In this document: positions 1 to 11,375 of the stretch, piece by piece
How the letters are laid out: each line of letters begins with the position of its first letter
How positions within the stretch are numbered: the stretch's first letter is position 1
From: Micrasema longulum
Taxonomy: Eukaryota; Arthropoda; Insecta; Trichoptera; Brachycentridae
Direction of reading: 5' to 3'
NCBI GenBank assembly: GCA_022494885.1
Contig: JAGVSM010001330.1
Location: forward strand, 89,924-153,923
Length of the DNA: 64,000 nt
Notes under the pieces: generated by a model
Seen by the model: only the letters and a program-made list of their open reading frames with translations
The model's database searches: none
Told to the model about the DNA's origin: nothing
Translations under genes and position numbers: made by a program

Positions 1-130
1 AAAAATATAGATTTTTTCAGAAGGTATATAGAAGTCATTGGTCATCTATCATCGTTGTTGAAATATATATCAAACTCATATACATATATGTCATCATATT
101 ATTATGTACCGAAGCATTAAAAAAAAGGTG

Positions 131-386
131 TAATTGACGGTAAAAAAGGCTAAATGACTGATGCGTTAAGTGAATTTTCAATTTTCATTTTAATAATTGT
201 TTTAATGGAAAATGAACAAACTGTTCTTTCTTATATATTGAATCAATTGCAACGTCTTTAAAAAAATATTATTGACAGTAAAAAAGCTAAATGGCTTAAG
301 CGCCAAGTGAATTTTGCAGGAAAGTCGATTAATTAATGCTTTAATGGAGGATGTTTTTTATTTTGAATCAATTACAATGTCTTAAA
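131..386. repeat. Diverged two-copy tandem repeat (unit about 125-140 bp)
   Basis: Two direct copies share, in order, a TTGACGGTAAAAAAGGCTAA-like block, AAGTGAATTTT, TTTAATGGA and a GAATCAATTGCAACGTCTT-like end. The first copy is about 131-262 and the second about 269-386. They differ by substitutions and small indels, so the duplication is old. No coding potential is seen, and nothing else is recognised in bases 1-389. Confidence 0.6.
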
Positions 387-389
387 ATA

Positions 390-640
390 AGAATGTAAGT
401 CCAATAATTCAGTCCTCCGCAACAAAAAATATCTCGGCTCTTTAACTTCACAAAAATCAACACGTGAAAGAATTTAAGAAATACGGATGTTCGAGCACAG
501 GAAAAATGGTGAATATTACGGTGTGTGAAATGGCCACTTAAGCCAACCAATGACAGGTCCCTGAGACCTGGAAATGCAGAGCCTTCCATATTCCGTTCTC
601 TAAAATGTCCTGCATCTACAATCATTAATTATAATGTAGG
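390..640 (+). repeat. Interspersed repeat, 'family U' copy 1
   Basis: This diverged copy belongs to a family also seen at about 42110-42830, 43620-43870, 44215-44400 and 50160-50400. Shared blocks include CTCTTTAACTTCA, AGAATGGTGAATGTTACAC, GTGGCCACTTAA, TGACAGGTC and AGATGCCTAGACTTC. The minus-strand ORF over it (368-625) is not conserved between copies and is not called as a gene. The class is unknown and no terminal repeats are obvious. Confidence 0.6.
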
Positions 641-1394
641 TAAGACATGCGTTGTCTAAAACTACGAGGGCTGTGAAATATAAATAGCAAAAAACGGAAT
701 TGAATGTAAACCTCAGCGACAATTTGTAAAACTAAGTATAATTATGTGTAATATAATCCGTCGATTGTCTGAACGTTGAACAAGAGGGTTTCTGATACAA
801 ACGTTACATCCGATATCCATGGGTGTCGAGTCATACGTCATACGACGCCGACGCGGCTTAAAATGCTGAGAAAACTGGTACAATGATGATATAAGATGTC
901 AACGGTTGGACCATGATTATAATTGCCGTACCTCATTTTTTTGGAAATGGATAATAATAATAATAATGTATGAGATAATTACTTTCCGAGTAACCGAACT
1001 AAAAATTAAACAAAATACTTCTGATTCGTGCGCTAAAATTTTGGATTGTGGAATAACCAATGCGGCCCCGAGACTGAAAAGTTTGTTGATCCCTGGGTTA
1101 GGCGTTCGTTAGGTCATTCATCTTAGCAGAGAAAGGTTTTCTCATATTTTTTATAACAATAAAAACCAGCTTAAGATTTATAGGATACAATAGCACTAGG
1201 TGGGTACAGTTCGAGTGTATTGCACATCGAGTATTTAGTAGGTCGCGGGTTCATTTCCGCCAGTAAACTTATATAATAGGTAATTTAAAAAAAAACTATT
1301 GCAATACTAATTTACAAGTCGACTGTACTTTTTTTCTAACAACGATTACTATTATTTTTAATGAAATGCGGGGGTTTTATGACATCTATATAAT
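641..1394. other. Unassigned AT-rich intergenic or intronic DNA
   Basis: No domain-bearing ORF, splice-flanked exon or recognisable repeat was found. The short ORF at 906-1112 has no family features. Confidence 0.5.
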
Positions 1395-1598
1395 TTATTT
1401 ATTTACACCTTTTATCAAAAATACATTTTTACGTTCACTTTGCCCAGCTAACAAGGGTACATACCCCGTTCCAAGCTAGGCAATTACATTCCAATATATG
1501 ATAACAGTTAACAAATTAATAGAGAGCACAGACCAATATAATATAAACTTACTCGTATACACATTTTTATACATATACATACACGCATACACATATAT

Positions 1599-1642
<44 letters not shown>

Positions 1643-2165
1643 TTACACACATATATACATATGTACATACAGACACACGTACATACACCCATGCGCATAA
1701 ACAATACACATATGTACATACATTCATAAAACATAGACAATTTGTTTATAATGCGAAACTTCATGGTTACCATCTGTATATATATTTTTTAAAAATTATT
1801 ATTTATTTTCATATTTTATTTTTGACATCCAGTAAGAATCTCCAATCCGTGGCATGCATCAACTTTTCTGACTCCCTACGACCAATGTCATGAAAGAGCG
1901 AGGTCAACACCTTCCGCAACTTGACAACACTCCCGTCTTTCCACGATTCTGGCAAAAGGTTATGGACCTTGTTGTTGTCTCGATGCCAGAACAGTGTTGA
2001 CCCCTTCACTTAGTATCAGATCCCTATTAGAGTATCTTGTGTTATCGTTGTGGTTGACGCTTGGGTAAATGTCTCTATTGATGTGTGTAACCACTACCGT
2101 TCTCAATATATACTGTTGAATAATATTCAGTACTCTGAATTCTTTGAAGAGCAAGTCACTTGGAT
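1395..2165 (-). mobile_element. Decayed LINE: reverse-transcriptase C-terminus and 3' UTR
   Basis: Read on the minus strand, two overlapping frames give LFKEFRVLNI... then NHNDNTRYSN, and after a frameshift FWHRDNNKVHNLLPE. These resemble the C-terminus of Jockey/CR1-like LINE ORF2 proteins: the 'LFKEFxILxI', 'HxYxTRxxN' and 'xLPxxxK' blocks that follow the polymerase domain. The 3' UTR runs leftward to a TTTATTTATTTA run at about 1395, the complement of the usual AAATAAATAAA tail. A (CA/TA)n microsatellite interrupts it. The copy is 5' truncated and frameshifted. The clade is uncertain. Confidence 0.6.
1560..1720. repeat. (AT)n/(AC)n compound microsatellite
   Basis: The tract alternates TA, CA and TACA units, including an uninterrupted (AT)n run at about 1606-1634. 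It sits in the 3' UTR of the surrounding LINE remnant. The Tyr/Ile/Cys/Val-rich ORFs on both strands are translations of this repeat. Confidence 0.9.
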
Positions 2166-2624
2166 AACGAAATGTTTTGACTTACTTTTTCTTCTTCGTT
2201 TTTTTATGGCCTTTTCACCTCTCAACTAGGGTGTTCTAGCCAGTGTCGAGATTTCGCCTTTTCGTTTTTTTACGTATTTACACATGTGTTAGTAAAATAT
2301 TCAGGTTAGTAAGTTAGTATTTAATATTTTGAGAACTTTACCTTTAAAATTATAATATAACATATATACATCTTAACATTATTTCTTACTAGATATTAAC
2401 ATAGAATTTTAACTACATGTTTATTGGGTGGGGACAGGAGAGTTAGACTATGAATAGAGAATGGGATATTAATATCAGAGAGGTCGGATAGGAAATCAGG
2501 ATAACAATCATTTATGGGGCATCCAAAAAAACATGATTTAAATCTAAGACGTCCTTACAACTTGAAAAATTACATTGGAGACAAATAAAAAATCAACCTC
2601 GAGAGGAAACTACATAGGTCTGAC
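2166..2624. other. Unassigned AT-rich DNA
   Basis: No gene-like ORF, splice-flanked exon or family recognised elsewhere in the window was found. Confidence 0.45.
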
Positions 2625-3805
2625 TTTTTTAAAAATACAAACGTATTCCGTATTTTCTCCCTGGATTGTGTCACTAGAGCGGTGTTTTTTTTTACACAAT
2701 ATGAATATATACCATTAGCGAGCGTGTCTCTATCTTAGTCCTTTTTGATAGTGTTTCTTATAAGGTCTAGGACCATCCAAAACTAAAAAAACGACCAATT
2801 TTATTTGACGTAAATAATTGTTAAAAGCGGAAAGAGTACCGATACAGAAAATGATCTCATTCTGATACTCTTTCTCAAAAAAAAAAAAAACTAAATCGGT
2901 TAGCAATAAGTTTTTCTGTCGTAAGTACGTCGTTCGTACTCTTTACCGGCGTTTCATATCGCAATACAGCATCCGTGTAGCATGTGTAACGTTAATTACC
3001 TAGGATTTGTACCGTGTCGCAGTCGTTGCTGTATACAGCTTGTCAATTCGAAATTTGTGGCGTCTAAAGAGTCTAAGCTTTTATGCGATTTCTTTATTAC
3101 TGAGTGTTTTTAAACGCATCTCATCATCTCAATATTGTCGGGATATTTGTGAATCTCGGTCGCCTCTTTTACCAATCGAGTTTGGTGACTCCTTGGTGTC
3201 CTGTAATCTTAGATTATCGGCTCGAAGCAAAACTTATGCCCCGTTTCTATGTGGTGTTCGGCTAAAGCCGATTTTTCGGGGTAGCCGAGCCTGCGAGCCA
3301 TTTACAAACAGAGACGATGGGGTGAGTTTAAAATCATCTTGGTACCCAGTTATAAAGAAATCGCATAAAAGCGTAGACTGTGAAGGGCAACAGATTTCAA
3401 ATTGACAAGCTGTTGAGAACAACAACTACGGCACATACAAATCCTAGGTACTTAACGTTGCCATCTATCTACACAAATAACATCAACCCGCTGATGATGG
3501 ACGCTGTAATGCGATCTGAAATGTCGGTAAAGAGAACGAACGACACACGGCGCGATAACCCAGAAAAACTTATTGTGCATCTGAACGGCCGTGAAAATCT
3601 AAGAAGTTTAATCAAAATCATTTCAGTTTTGGGTTGGGGAAAACGGGACAGCGAAACCTTGATTTTGTCGGTTTGTCGGATTTTTTAGGCATAATCAGAC
3701 CGACGTGCAGTTGTCTTTTTCGCACAATATCAGGGAGCCGTCTGCAAGAGAGCGACCGAAAAACAATCTTCAAATTTCTCTGACACCGCATATCCTCTTA
3801 AAAAG
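2625..3805 (+). mobile_element. Non-autonomous repeat 'family alpha', copy 1 (with nested MITE)
   Basis: The 5' end (TCTGACTTTTTT...CAAACGTATTCCGTATTTT) and 3' end (AATCAGACCGACGTGCAGTTG...CCGCATATCCTCTTAAAA) recur at 4047-4578 and, inverted, at 26405-26905. Copies 2 and 3 are about 500-530 bp. Copy 1 is about 1.18 kb because an unrelated inverted-repeat element (2990-3463) is inside it. No transposase is visible. No clear TIR was found, so the class is unknown. Confidence 0.65.
2990..3463. mobile_element. MITE with TIRs of about 65 bp, nested in family alpha copy 1
   Basis: The left arm (TAACGTTAATTACCTAGGAT, then TTGTAC...AGCTTGTCAATTCGAAA) pairs with the right arm, whose reverse complement is CAACGTTAAGTACCTAGGAT, then TTGTAT...AGCTTGTCAATTTGAAA. 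The pairing covers about 65 bp. The interior is about 340 bp and more GC-rich than its surroundings. The ORFs at 3007-3405 and 3380-3688 read through the arms and have no family resemblance. Confidence 0.8.
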
Positions 3806-3929
3806 CACATGATACACTAACCAGACGAGAGACAAAATGATTTGACCTTACAATATGTTTGCATAGCCCTTACAGGTTTTTACAAATTACAAATAAATTA
3901 TTTTAGAAAAAAAAACGGATTCACGAATC

Positions 3930-4040
3930 ACAGGTTCGATCCCCACACTAGCATAAATTGTTACCGATTGTCTAATAGTGAGTTATTTACAACTCGCTGG
4001 AAATGGCCCCAAAAATTAAAATACCTTGTTTGATATATGG
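3930..4040 (+). mobile_element. tRNA-derived SINE 'family beta', 5'-truncated copy
   Basis: It begins within a box-B-like GGTTCGATCCCCACACTAGC and continues through GAGTTATTTACAACTCGCTG and GAAATGGCCCC. The same body follows the complete tRNA-like head of the copy at 39870-40040. Confidence 0.65.
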
Positions 4041-4046
4041 AATATG

Positions 4047-4578
4047 CGGTCTGACTTTTCTTCATACAAACGTATTCCCGTATTTTTTTATTTTATTATA
4101 ACACTAAAGCGATTATTTTTTATACACTAAAGATTGACCATTGACGTGTCTCGGCGGTTTTTTTGTTTTACAAATGGTCTATTAAAGAAGCTAGGACCAT
4201 CCAAACACTAACTCAAATTAAAAATATAAAATAAACACTAACAAAAAAAAAAACTAACACAAAAATGTCTAAGTCAATCTGCCGTCTTCGGACGTACGGT
4301 ATAAAACATGATAATCATTTTCGAAAAAAGCAAAACGTGCGGACAGTAAGTTTTTTCTATTGTTTCTTTTAAAAAAAACAAATTGGTTCAGTTTTGGGGT
4401 GCGTAAAACGGGAATACGTGACCTCGATTTTAGCGATTTTAGTCAGGCATAATCAGTCCGACCTGCAGTTGTCTTTTTTGCACAGTATTCGGGGAGGCAT
4501 TTGCGAGAGTGACAGAAAAATTATATTCAAATACGTATTTACCGAATAACTTTTCGACCGCATATCTTCTTAAAACAT
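4047..4578 (+). mobile_element. Repeat family alpha, copy 2
   Basis: This is an uninterrupted copy of the element at 2625-3805. It has the same first block (GTCTGACTTTTCTTCATACA), an internal CTGCCGTCTTCGGACGTACG block shared with copy 3, and a final CCGCATATCTTCTTAAAA block. It shows where the nested MITE of copy 1 was added. Confidence 0.7.
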
Positions 4579-4696
4579 GTAATTTTATGAAACGATACGT
4601 AGATTATGTTTTGCGTATATTTACAGGTAGTAATCGCCGACTTAGCTATTCCTTATCCTTCTTAATTATTTTCACCCTAAAATACAATTTATTGTA

Positions 4697-4985
4697 GAAT
4701 TTTTTTATTTTATTTATTTAAACGCCTTTTAGGCTTTTACATGTTTTTACATACATATTTACAAAGAAAGACAGACATGTATTTTACAAAGAAGTAGCAA
4801 AAAATATATAAATGATTTTTAGAAGAAAAGGAAAAATATCAAAAGTGCATTTTTAAATATAAAGACAGAAATGCATTTTACACAAAGAAAGGAGCAAAAA
4901 ATAAAATTGAATTAAGAAGAGAAAGAAAAATGAAAAATAAGATTTAAAAAAATAAAAATCATTACATATTAGTAGAAAATATATG
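4697..4985 (-). mobile_element. Probable LINE 3' UTR fragment
   Basis: Seen from the minus strand, this AT-rich segment ends in AAATAAATAAAATAAAA after GTAAAAGCCTAAAAGGCG. It resembles other truncated LINE tails here (for example 10806 and 28465). No reverse-transcriptase codons remain, and the assignment rests on the tail alone. Confidence 0.35.
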
Positions 4986-6310
4986 AGGATAAAAAGAAAG
5001 AGAAGAAAGTCGATATTATTTTTTTTTTATCTTAATTCAATGTTAATGAATAACAAAATTCAGTTCAAAGATTACCGAAAACCGATGTACATTGATATAA
5101 TCATTCGTAATTACACTAACCATCCAACCTCGCACAAACACTCATCATTTCACGCCATGATCCATCGTCTATTGAAAATTCCGATGTCAAAATATAATTT
5201 TCTATGGAACTTAATTTAATAAAAAAGGATTTCTATGAATAACGGTTACAATCCAAATGTACTAGATATTATTTTCAACAAAAAAAGCAATTATTCGAAG
5301 TACACGCTTATTTTCAAATGACAGGGATTTAACTGTGCACAAATAATTCTCAAAGAATTACCGGATGACATAAAACCACCATTTTACACTAATAACAATA
5401 TAGGAAATGTACTAAAAATACGAAACAACGAACAGGCTTGTAAATTTTTTTTTTATGTTATCACCGGGAATCGAAATCGGAGGGCGCCGTTCTATTCCAA
5501 TAGGCTTCAACCAGATTTTGATTGATTTTTTAAAAGATTTTTCGTTATCTGTCAACCTAATTCGCATTCATATTACAATGAAAGTGCCCACCCCTTTCCC
5601 GAAACTGTGCATAAAAACTTGTGACTTTCTTCAGTTTCGCATATTCACTATCAATTTTCTAAACTAATTAAGCGAAAATAACAAAACATACAAACTTTAA
5701 AAGCTTTCATTGTACCCATCACTGCAGTATTGTCAATTTGTGATCAATAAAAAAACACATGGTCAGTACAATCACCTTTTTCTATTTCCCAGCAAGGCAG
5801 ATAAGGAATACATTGTTAGTTCCAAATTGAGACCGCGGCCGCCGAAGAATAAGAACATAGTAATACAAACGAAACAAACATCGACACAAAACCCAAATAT
5901 ATATAGCACGCATGCATATTATTTTAGAATGTTTATAGAGCATATAATCCGATTAACAATATAATAGAATAATTCGCGGTAAAGTAGCGATATGTGAAAA
6001 CAACGGCCAGCCCAAACTTAAAACGAAATGGTAACTTAACATTTGTATAAATGTAGACATTATGCAAGAATACGAGATTATTAATCAATCTGCTGAAGCT
6101 ACTGCCCCAAATAAAACTAGTTAAACAACAACCTAATGAGGTTTGGTGGAGTATTGGAATTATTATATATATTATATAACCATTGTGATATTCCGTAGGC
6201 TTGTTAAGAATATCATGTAAGGGACATTTATTTTAAAACAAAAATCATGCCTTTTAGCATGCTTTCCTATTTCGAGATAACTGACACTATCATTAATACT
6301 ACTCTCGACT
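4986..6310. other. Unassigned AT-rich DNA with short ORFs only
   Basis: ORFs of 62-84 codons (4983-5219, 5455-5667, 5710-5964) show no family motif, plausible splice sites or conservation within the window. A faint LINE-like phrase (LPDDIKPPFYTNNN) is readable around 5355-5400 but is too short to call. Confidence 0.45.
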
Positions 6311-7160
6311 CAATGCACAGTAACATAAAGCCCGCTTTCATTAGAGACATCCATCAGTACAGTACTCGATCAAAAAATAATATTTATATCTGTGAAGTTT
6401 ACGAAGTTTGGTACTAGATCTTTACAATACATAGGTTTCAAGGAATTTAGTAAATTGCCACAAAAATTTAAAGTACCAATTTCAAAATATAGAAACAGGA
6501 CGTGCGAATTGAAGAATTATTTTTTTCCAGAAGTACTTTGAATAAATAATGTTAGTCCAGAGAATGCGCATCTTGAACATATAACTTTTAATATTTTACC
6601 GTTTTTGCTTGTATATGTAATTTTTAATACTATTGAAATGTTATTTGTGTTTTTTTATACTTTTTTAGCTTGTATACGTAATTTTAATACATTTTTGATA
6701 AAAAATATTAACCTGTATTGCATATATTTTGTGTGCGCATATTTTGTTAATTAAAAAAAATAATTTTATTTTGTACTAGTTCAGTTTGTATATATACAAT
6801 ATACATACATGTAATTTTTAAATTTTTCATAATGCATAATGTATACATCATTTTGAATTTATTTCCATGCCTAGTATTATGTTTATTTTGTTATTTTTAA
6901 GTATTTTTCATACCCTTTTTAATTTGTATGATATCATAATTTTAACTTTTCTGCTTTTGTAAATAATATAATAGTTTAAAATATAAAAACGTCTTTAAAT
7001 AAATTTGTTATCTGTATGTCCCTAAATGAGTTTTTTTTTAAAACTCCTTGGGAATATTGTATATAATTATGTATAATATGTTTTCAATTTAATAAAAAAA
7101 ATACAGGTTTACGTCCATCGATGGGCGATACAAAGCTTCAAACAAACAAACAAACAAACC
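6310..7160 (+). mobile_element. Decayed LINE: reverse-transcriptase C-terminal tail and long 3' UTR
   Basis: Frame-shifted plus-strand reading gives HSNIKPAFIRDIHQYSTRSK, then TRSLQYIGFKEFSKLPQKF and a KNYFFPEVL-like end. This is the usual C-terminal pattern of insect LINE ORF2 (HxYxTR, then a GxxxFNxLP-like block, then a short helix). A 3' UTR of about 570 bp follows. It ends in CATCGATGGGCGATACAAAG and a (CAAA)n tail at 7137-7160. The copy has several frameshifts and is inactive. Confidence 0.6.
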
Positions 7161-7161
7161 A

Positions 7162-7505
7162 TCACGCCGTTTCCCCGTAGGAGTAGGCAAAGAGGATATA
7201 ACGCCACATAATACCACGCTTCCTCTACATTCATACATGTTCTCATGCACGCACGCCGATTATTCCTACTCTCGACATGTCCATCTTCAAGTATTCGAAA
7301 GACTTGATCGTGTCATGTCTTTCTCGGTCTTATTCATTTTCTGCATCCACTCAACTACCCCTTTAGTCCATCTTTGGACTTTTAATCTGGCAACGTGTCC
7401 CGCAATATAAGCTTTGCCAATCTTTTGACTACGTCCGTTACTTCCGACCTTTTCCGTATCTCGGTGTTTCTTATCCGGTCAGACCGTTTTACATATTGCG
7501 TGGCT
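7162..7505 (-). mobile_element. RTE-like LINE 3' fragment, copy a
   Basis: On the minus strand the segment reads RSDRIRNTEIRKRSEVTDVV, then AGHVARLKVQRWTKGVVEW. This matches the well-known 'IRNxxIRxRTxVxD ... WAGHxARxxDxRWTxxxxxW' region after the RTE reverse-transcriptase core. Toward 7162 follows a 3' segment (ACGCCGTTTCC/GTAGGAGTAGGCA block) also found at 14085-14310. A one-base frame slip separates the two protein blocks. Confidence 0.7.
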
Positions 7506-8540
7506 CTTTTATCTGAGATACACATGCAGATATGTTAATAAATTAAATAAACCAATGTTTTCAAATAACAAAATATTGAAGTTAGATAGTTAACACATGT
7601 GAAAATATAGTATTCATAATCTATAATACTATAGTGCTAGCGACAAAAATAGCGCAATGCATGTCGTGCCTTCTTTCGCGAAGGTTAAAAAGTTCTTTCG
7701 TATCCCATAGGCCCATTTCACACCATGGTAAAAATCCACACGGCGCGATAAAATATCATATAGTGCATTTATATTTGTTGTAACATAATTATTGTTTATT
7801 TAACGAATCTCAACTCGATTTCCTTTTCCAGGATTTTTAGCTAGAGTAGCTGAGTAGTAATTTTAAATAAATACGTAAGAACATAATATAATACGTCAAT
7901 CTACCCAAATTTTACCGTGCCATGTGCATTTGGACAAAAGTGATTTGAACCCTATTGACGCGATTGAATATTGGATAAATTTGACGAGTAGATAAAGAGG
8001 CAACCCGGCAAAAATGTATAAACCCATTATTCCCTTTCCTGGGGATCGGAACTGTATCTTCGTAATTGCTTGAGAAAATTTATCTTTAACTATACCGTCA
8101 CGGTGAAGGTAAGACGACCTTAGCTTCCCATCACGATCGCGGCCCTGGTCGTCAGCGTAAACTTTGCCATTGCAACAAAAATGTTGCATTCATTCGTGTC
8201 CATAGGAAGTGCAGTACGAAGTATCATCCACGACCGTATTCAATTGAACAATTTAAAAACCCCTCAACCTTGTGAAAGTAGTTATATTCGAAGAATGAGC
8301 TTGGTATGCTAATGAAAGTTGACTTAAAACAGCTTTTGCAAAAAATATTTTCCTTAACAATTTTCTTAATTTACATAGATCGATAAGGTGGTTCATAGGT
8401 TTCCTCATTTAGGTTTGAAAAAAAAAACAGATAATTTTTGATAATGATTGTTCCATAGGTCCACTTACATTCACTACATATTGTCACATACATACAATAC
8501 TCACACACCCATACAAATATAACACACACCCTCACATAAT
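7506..8540. other. Unassigned DNA containing one small repeat also found at 18283
   Basis: Bases 7818-7960 (GGATTTTTAGCTAGAGTAGC ... CGTCAATCTACCCAAATTTTACC) match 18283-18395. The minus-strand ORF at 7896-8189 overlaps that match and has no recognised domain. The rest is featureless. Confidence 0.45.
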
Positions 8541-8547
8541 ATATATA

Positions 8548-9514
8548 CAGGGTGTTCTTTAAACCCTGTCACATCCGAAATCACGATGATCAGTATGTGC
8601 AAGAAGACATATTGGCATATTTAAAAAAATATTTAGAACGAAGAAAATTTGTAAAAATAAAATATTAAAACGAACAAATGGTTGCTTACTTCTGCAGAAG
8701 AGAAGCGAAGGGGGCGCGCCGCGTGGTTAACTCTTGTGTGGCTGTGATGTCACACTAGTCGACATAGGACACAAGACTTGATATATCTCTCTTAATTTTT
8801 TAAATTATGAATTCGTATTTTTTGTAATTTTCAAATGGACATTTTCACACCGGATTTGGAAAGTGAATTTTGTACAACTATGCTGGATGTTAATACAAAA
8901 AATATTTATCCTCGCTACGCGAAAAAAGAGTGTCCGCTAATTCAGCAACACATATGTATAAGAAAGAGCACGAAGATAGAACTCATCACAAGGAAGACAG
9001 AAACGCTGTTCTATGGCAGGTGTTAGTGTGAAAGAGACAAAAACAAAAGTAAGTAAAGTGTAAAATAGATTCAGATTTCAGCCGGTTGATAACAGTGATG
9101 GGAAACGCACGCGCGTAATCTGAGCGGCGTATTTATGATTATTAATTTATTTTACTATAACAGGGCTAAATTATATGTTTATTTGCACAAATAATGGAAA
9201 AGGGATTATTAAACAGTATGTCTCCATGTTTTTTTTTTTCAACTTTTGAACTTTAAATTCTTCCGTCTTTTACTAATGGTAACACGATGTTACATCACCG
9301 CGCGCAAAGGGATTATTTATCACAGTCTTTTAAGAGTTAACGGTGTGTCAGACTCCCCCCTCCGCCCTCCTCGTTTCTCTTCAGCAGAAGTTAGCAACCA
9401 TTTGTTTTTTAAAATTTTGTTCGTTCTAAAAAAATATTTAAATGTGCCAATATGTCTTCTTGCTCATACTGATCATCGTGGTTTCGGATGTGACAGGGTT
9501 TAAAGAACATCCTG
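8548..9514. mobile_element. 967-bp non-autonomous DNA transposon with TIRs of about 190 bp
   Basis: The left end CAGGGTGTTCTTTAAACCCT pairs with the right end (reverse complement CAGGATGTTCTTTAAACCCT). Pairing continues through ATCATGATCGT-like, GCAAGAAGACATATTGGC, AAATATTTAGAACGAA, AAATGGTTGC and AGTTAAC blocks for about 190 bp. TA-rich flanks (..ATATATA / TATATA..) fit a TA target duplication, and CAGGGTGT ends are common in mariner-like elements, so that superfamily is inferred. No transposase ORF is present. The ORF at 8835-9026 is not recognisable. Confidence 0.85.
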
Positions 9515-9779
9515 TATATATATGTATAATCACCCTCACTAACATGTACAATGATAACACTGATACACTAACACAAGTACACAAGCACTTAGCATAAATA
9601 TTATTATGTTATTTATATAATAAATTACAATGAACTTCCATCAAGAATTTTCACTTACAAACTTAAATGTTTTATTATTATGTTACAATAAAAGTTATCC
9701 TCATAATGTAATTGAGACGCATTATACATATATATATATATATTGACATTTAGTAAAACCACAATAGGACAGCCTAAAC

Positions 9780-10618
9780 AAAACCTTCAAATAAAAATAT
9801 GCTCTGAAATACTTGGAATTGGTACACCATATAAAATATTTGGGAATAATTATTGATAAATATTTTAAATGGACAGAACACATACAATATATAACACAAC
9901 AAATTAGAAAACTTTCCCATATCTTCAAGTCGATACGTAACATCTTATCCCTAATTAAACTCAAAAAACTATACTATATTTTATGTAACTCAATTATAAC
10001 GTATGGCATAATAGGATGGGGAGGCACTTATAAATCAATATTAAAACCTCTCGAATTTGTTCAAACATCTATTATTAAAATAATTTTTAAAAAGCCCTTC
10101 AGGTACCCCAGCGTCAAGTTGTTCGAGGAATTCGATATATTAGATATAAGGCAATTATATATAGCAATTAATTATTCTACCAAATCCCAAAAGGAACACT
10201 CCCACACTACCAGAAGTCGAACTAAAGGATAGGTCATGGGGTCTACCACAAACTCTGAATTCGGGCAAAGAAATTTCAGGTTTCTGGGCCCTAAAATATT
10301 CAATATGTTACCCGAACATTACAAAACCATGACCCGAATTCAATTAAATAAATTTGTAATAAAATGGTTACTGGATTTAGGTAGAGAAAAATCGGAAAAC
10401 TTACTAAAAAACATTCTAAAATAATAAATGGTATATATATTGTATAACTTTACAATAAATTAACTAGTAGATAATCATGTTATTGTTTATTTTTGAATAA
10501 AAATGTGTGCCTTAAAACAGGTTGTACCTAGTTAGGCAGACTAGACATAATCCAGAGAAATCTATTATCTAAGTATGTATGTAGTAGATAAAGAATTTGT
10601 AATTTTTGTTAACAAACC

Positions 10619-10650
<32 letters not shown>

Positions 10651-10730
10651 TTCTACCAACATTGTATGAATTCTATAATGTGTTTTGTTTTTATGAGAAA
10701 AATAAAATAAATAAATTCATAACTTAATTG
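9780..10730 (+). mobile_element. Decayed LINE: ORF2 C-terminal third and 3' UTR
   Basis: From 9813 the frame reads YLGIIIDKYFKWTEHIQYI, then IRNILSLIKLKKLYYILCNS and IITYGIIGWGG, then LLFxxFDILDIRQLYIA-like sequence. These are the classic post-catalytic blocks of Jockey/CR1-type reverse transcriptases. A TAG at about 10230 interrupts the frame. After it comes GQRNFRFLGPKIFNMLPEHY, the usual C-terminal 'FxxxGPxIxNxLP' block. The 3' UTR ends near 10730 with AAATAAATAAA. The polymerase core is missing through 5' truncation. Confidence 0.75.
10612..10645. repeat. (ATT)n microsatellite
   Basis: About eight ATT units lie in the 3' UTR of the LINE remnant at 9780-10730. Confidence 0.85.
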
Positions 10731-10799
10731 TAATAAGAAAAAACATTAATGGAAATTTAATTAAATTTAAATTCCATATTATATCATGGTAACAAAGGT

Positions 10800-11080
10800 G
10801 TGTTTTCATTATTTATTTACATATAAACACGCCCTTAGGGGCTTTTATGTTATGGTTTACATATCATAAGCTTTTTAATGTTGATTTCAAATTCGTCTCC
10901 AAAATATTTTTTCAAGCCGTAAGATTTCAGTCATAATACGTAGTATTTTTGACTGCCCTGCATTTGTCCATGCGTTTTTAATATGGTAATGTTAGTATCT
11001 GGTATTATATTTATGCATGTCAGTATTTACATGCCTACTTAATTAATTAATTAATTTGTTTATTTACTTAGAAACAGTTG
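10800..11080 (-). mobile_element. Possible LINE 3' UTR fragment
   Basis: TTATTTATTTACATATAAACACGCCCTTAGGGGC at the left edge resembles reversed LINE tails elsewhere here (4697, 28465). No coding remnant is visible, and the assignment rests on this end only. Confidence 0.3.
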
Positions 11081-11089
11081 ATTTTCTAT

Positions 11090-11225
11090 AAATAAAGTTA
11101 CCGTAAAACATAATAATGGATAGTCAACTATAATGGTAAGCTGCGCATAATCGCTTTTATACACGGTCCGCCTCTGCCCGTGCGTGAGACAAGCGTCTTA
11201 TCCATCACACCGCGGAGAAAGGCAA
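11090..11225 (-). mobile_element. Repeat fragment with a truncated SINE head
   Basis: 11090-11150 (AAAACATAATAATGGATAGT ... GTAAGCTGCGCATAATCGCT) is repeated inverted at 16075-16135. Adjacent 11163-11222, read on the minus strand, gives CTCCGCGGTGTGATGG...ACTCACGC-like sequence, similar to the tRNA-like head of the SINEs at 24664 and 59768. Box B is absent. Confidence 0.5.
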
Positions 11226-11375
11226 AAGTATGTGTAAATCCAACATAAAATATATTTCTAATTTCCCCTTGATATTTAATGGGTTTTGTGTATACCTTCA
11301 TTATTACTATGTTCTTAGAATAGACAGTTGTCTAATTGGGGGACAGATTGTGAATTGCTAATGTAAAAAAAAAAT

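Noticed and set aside
1476..1893. Three overlapping ORFs rich in Tyr/Ile/Cys/Val on both strands
   Set aside because: They are translations of a (CA/TA)n microsatellite.
3007..3688. 132- and 102-aa plus-strand ORFs
   Set aside because: They read through the arms of an inverted-repeat MITE and show no protein family features.
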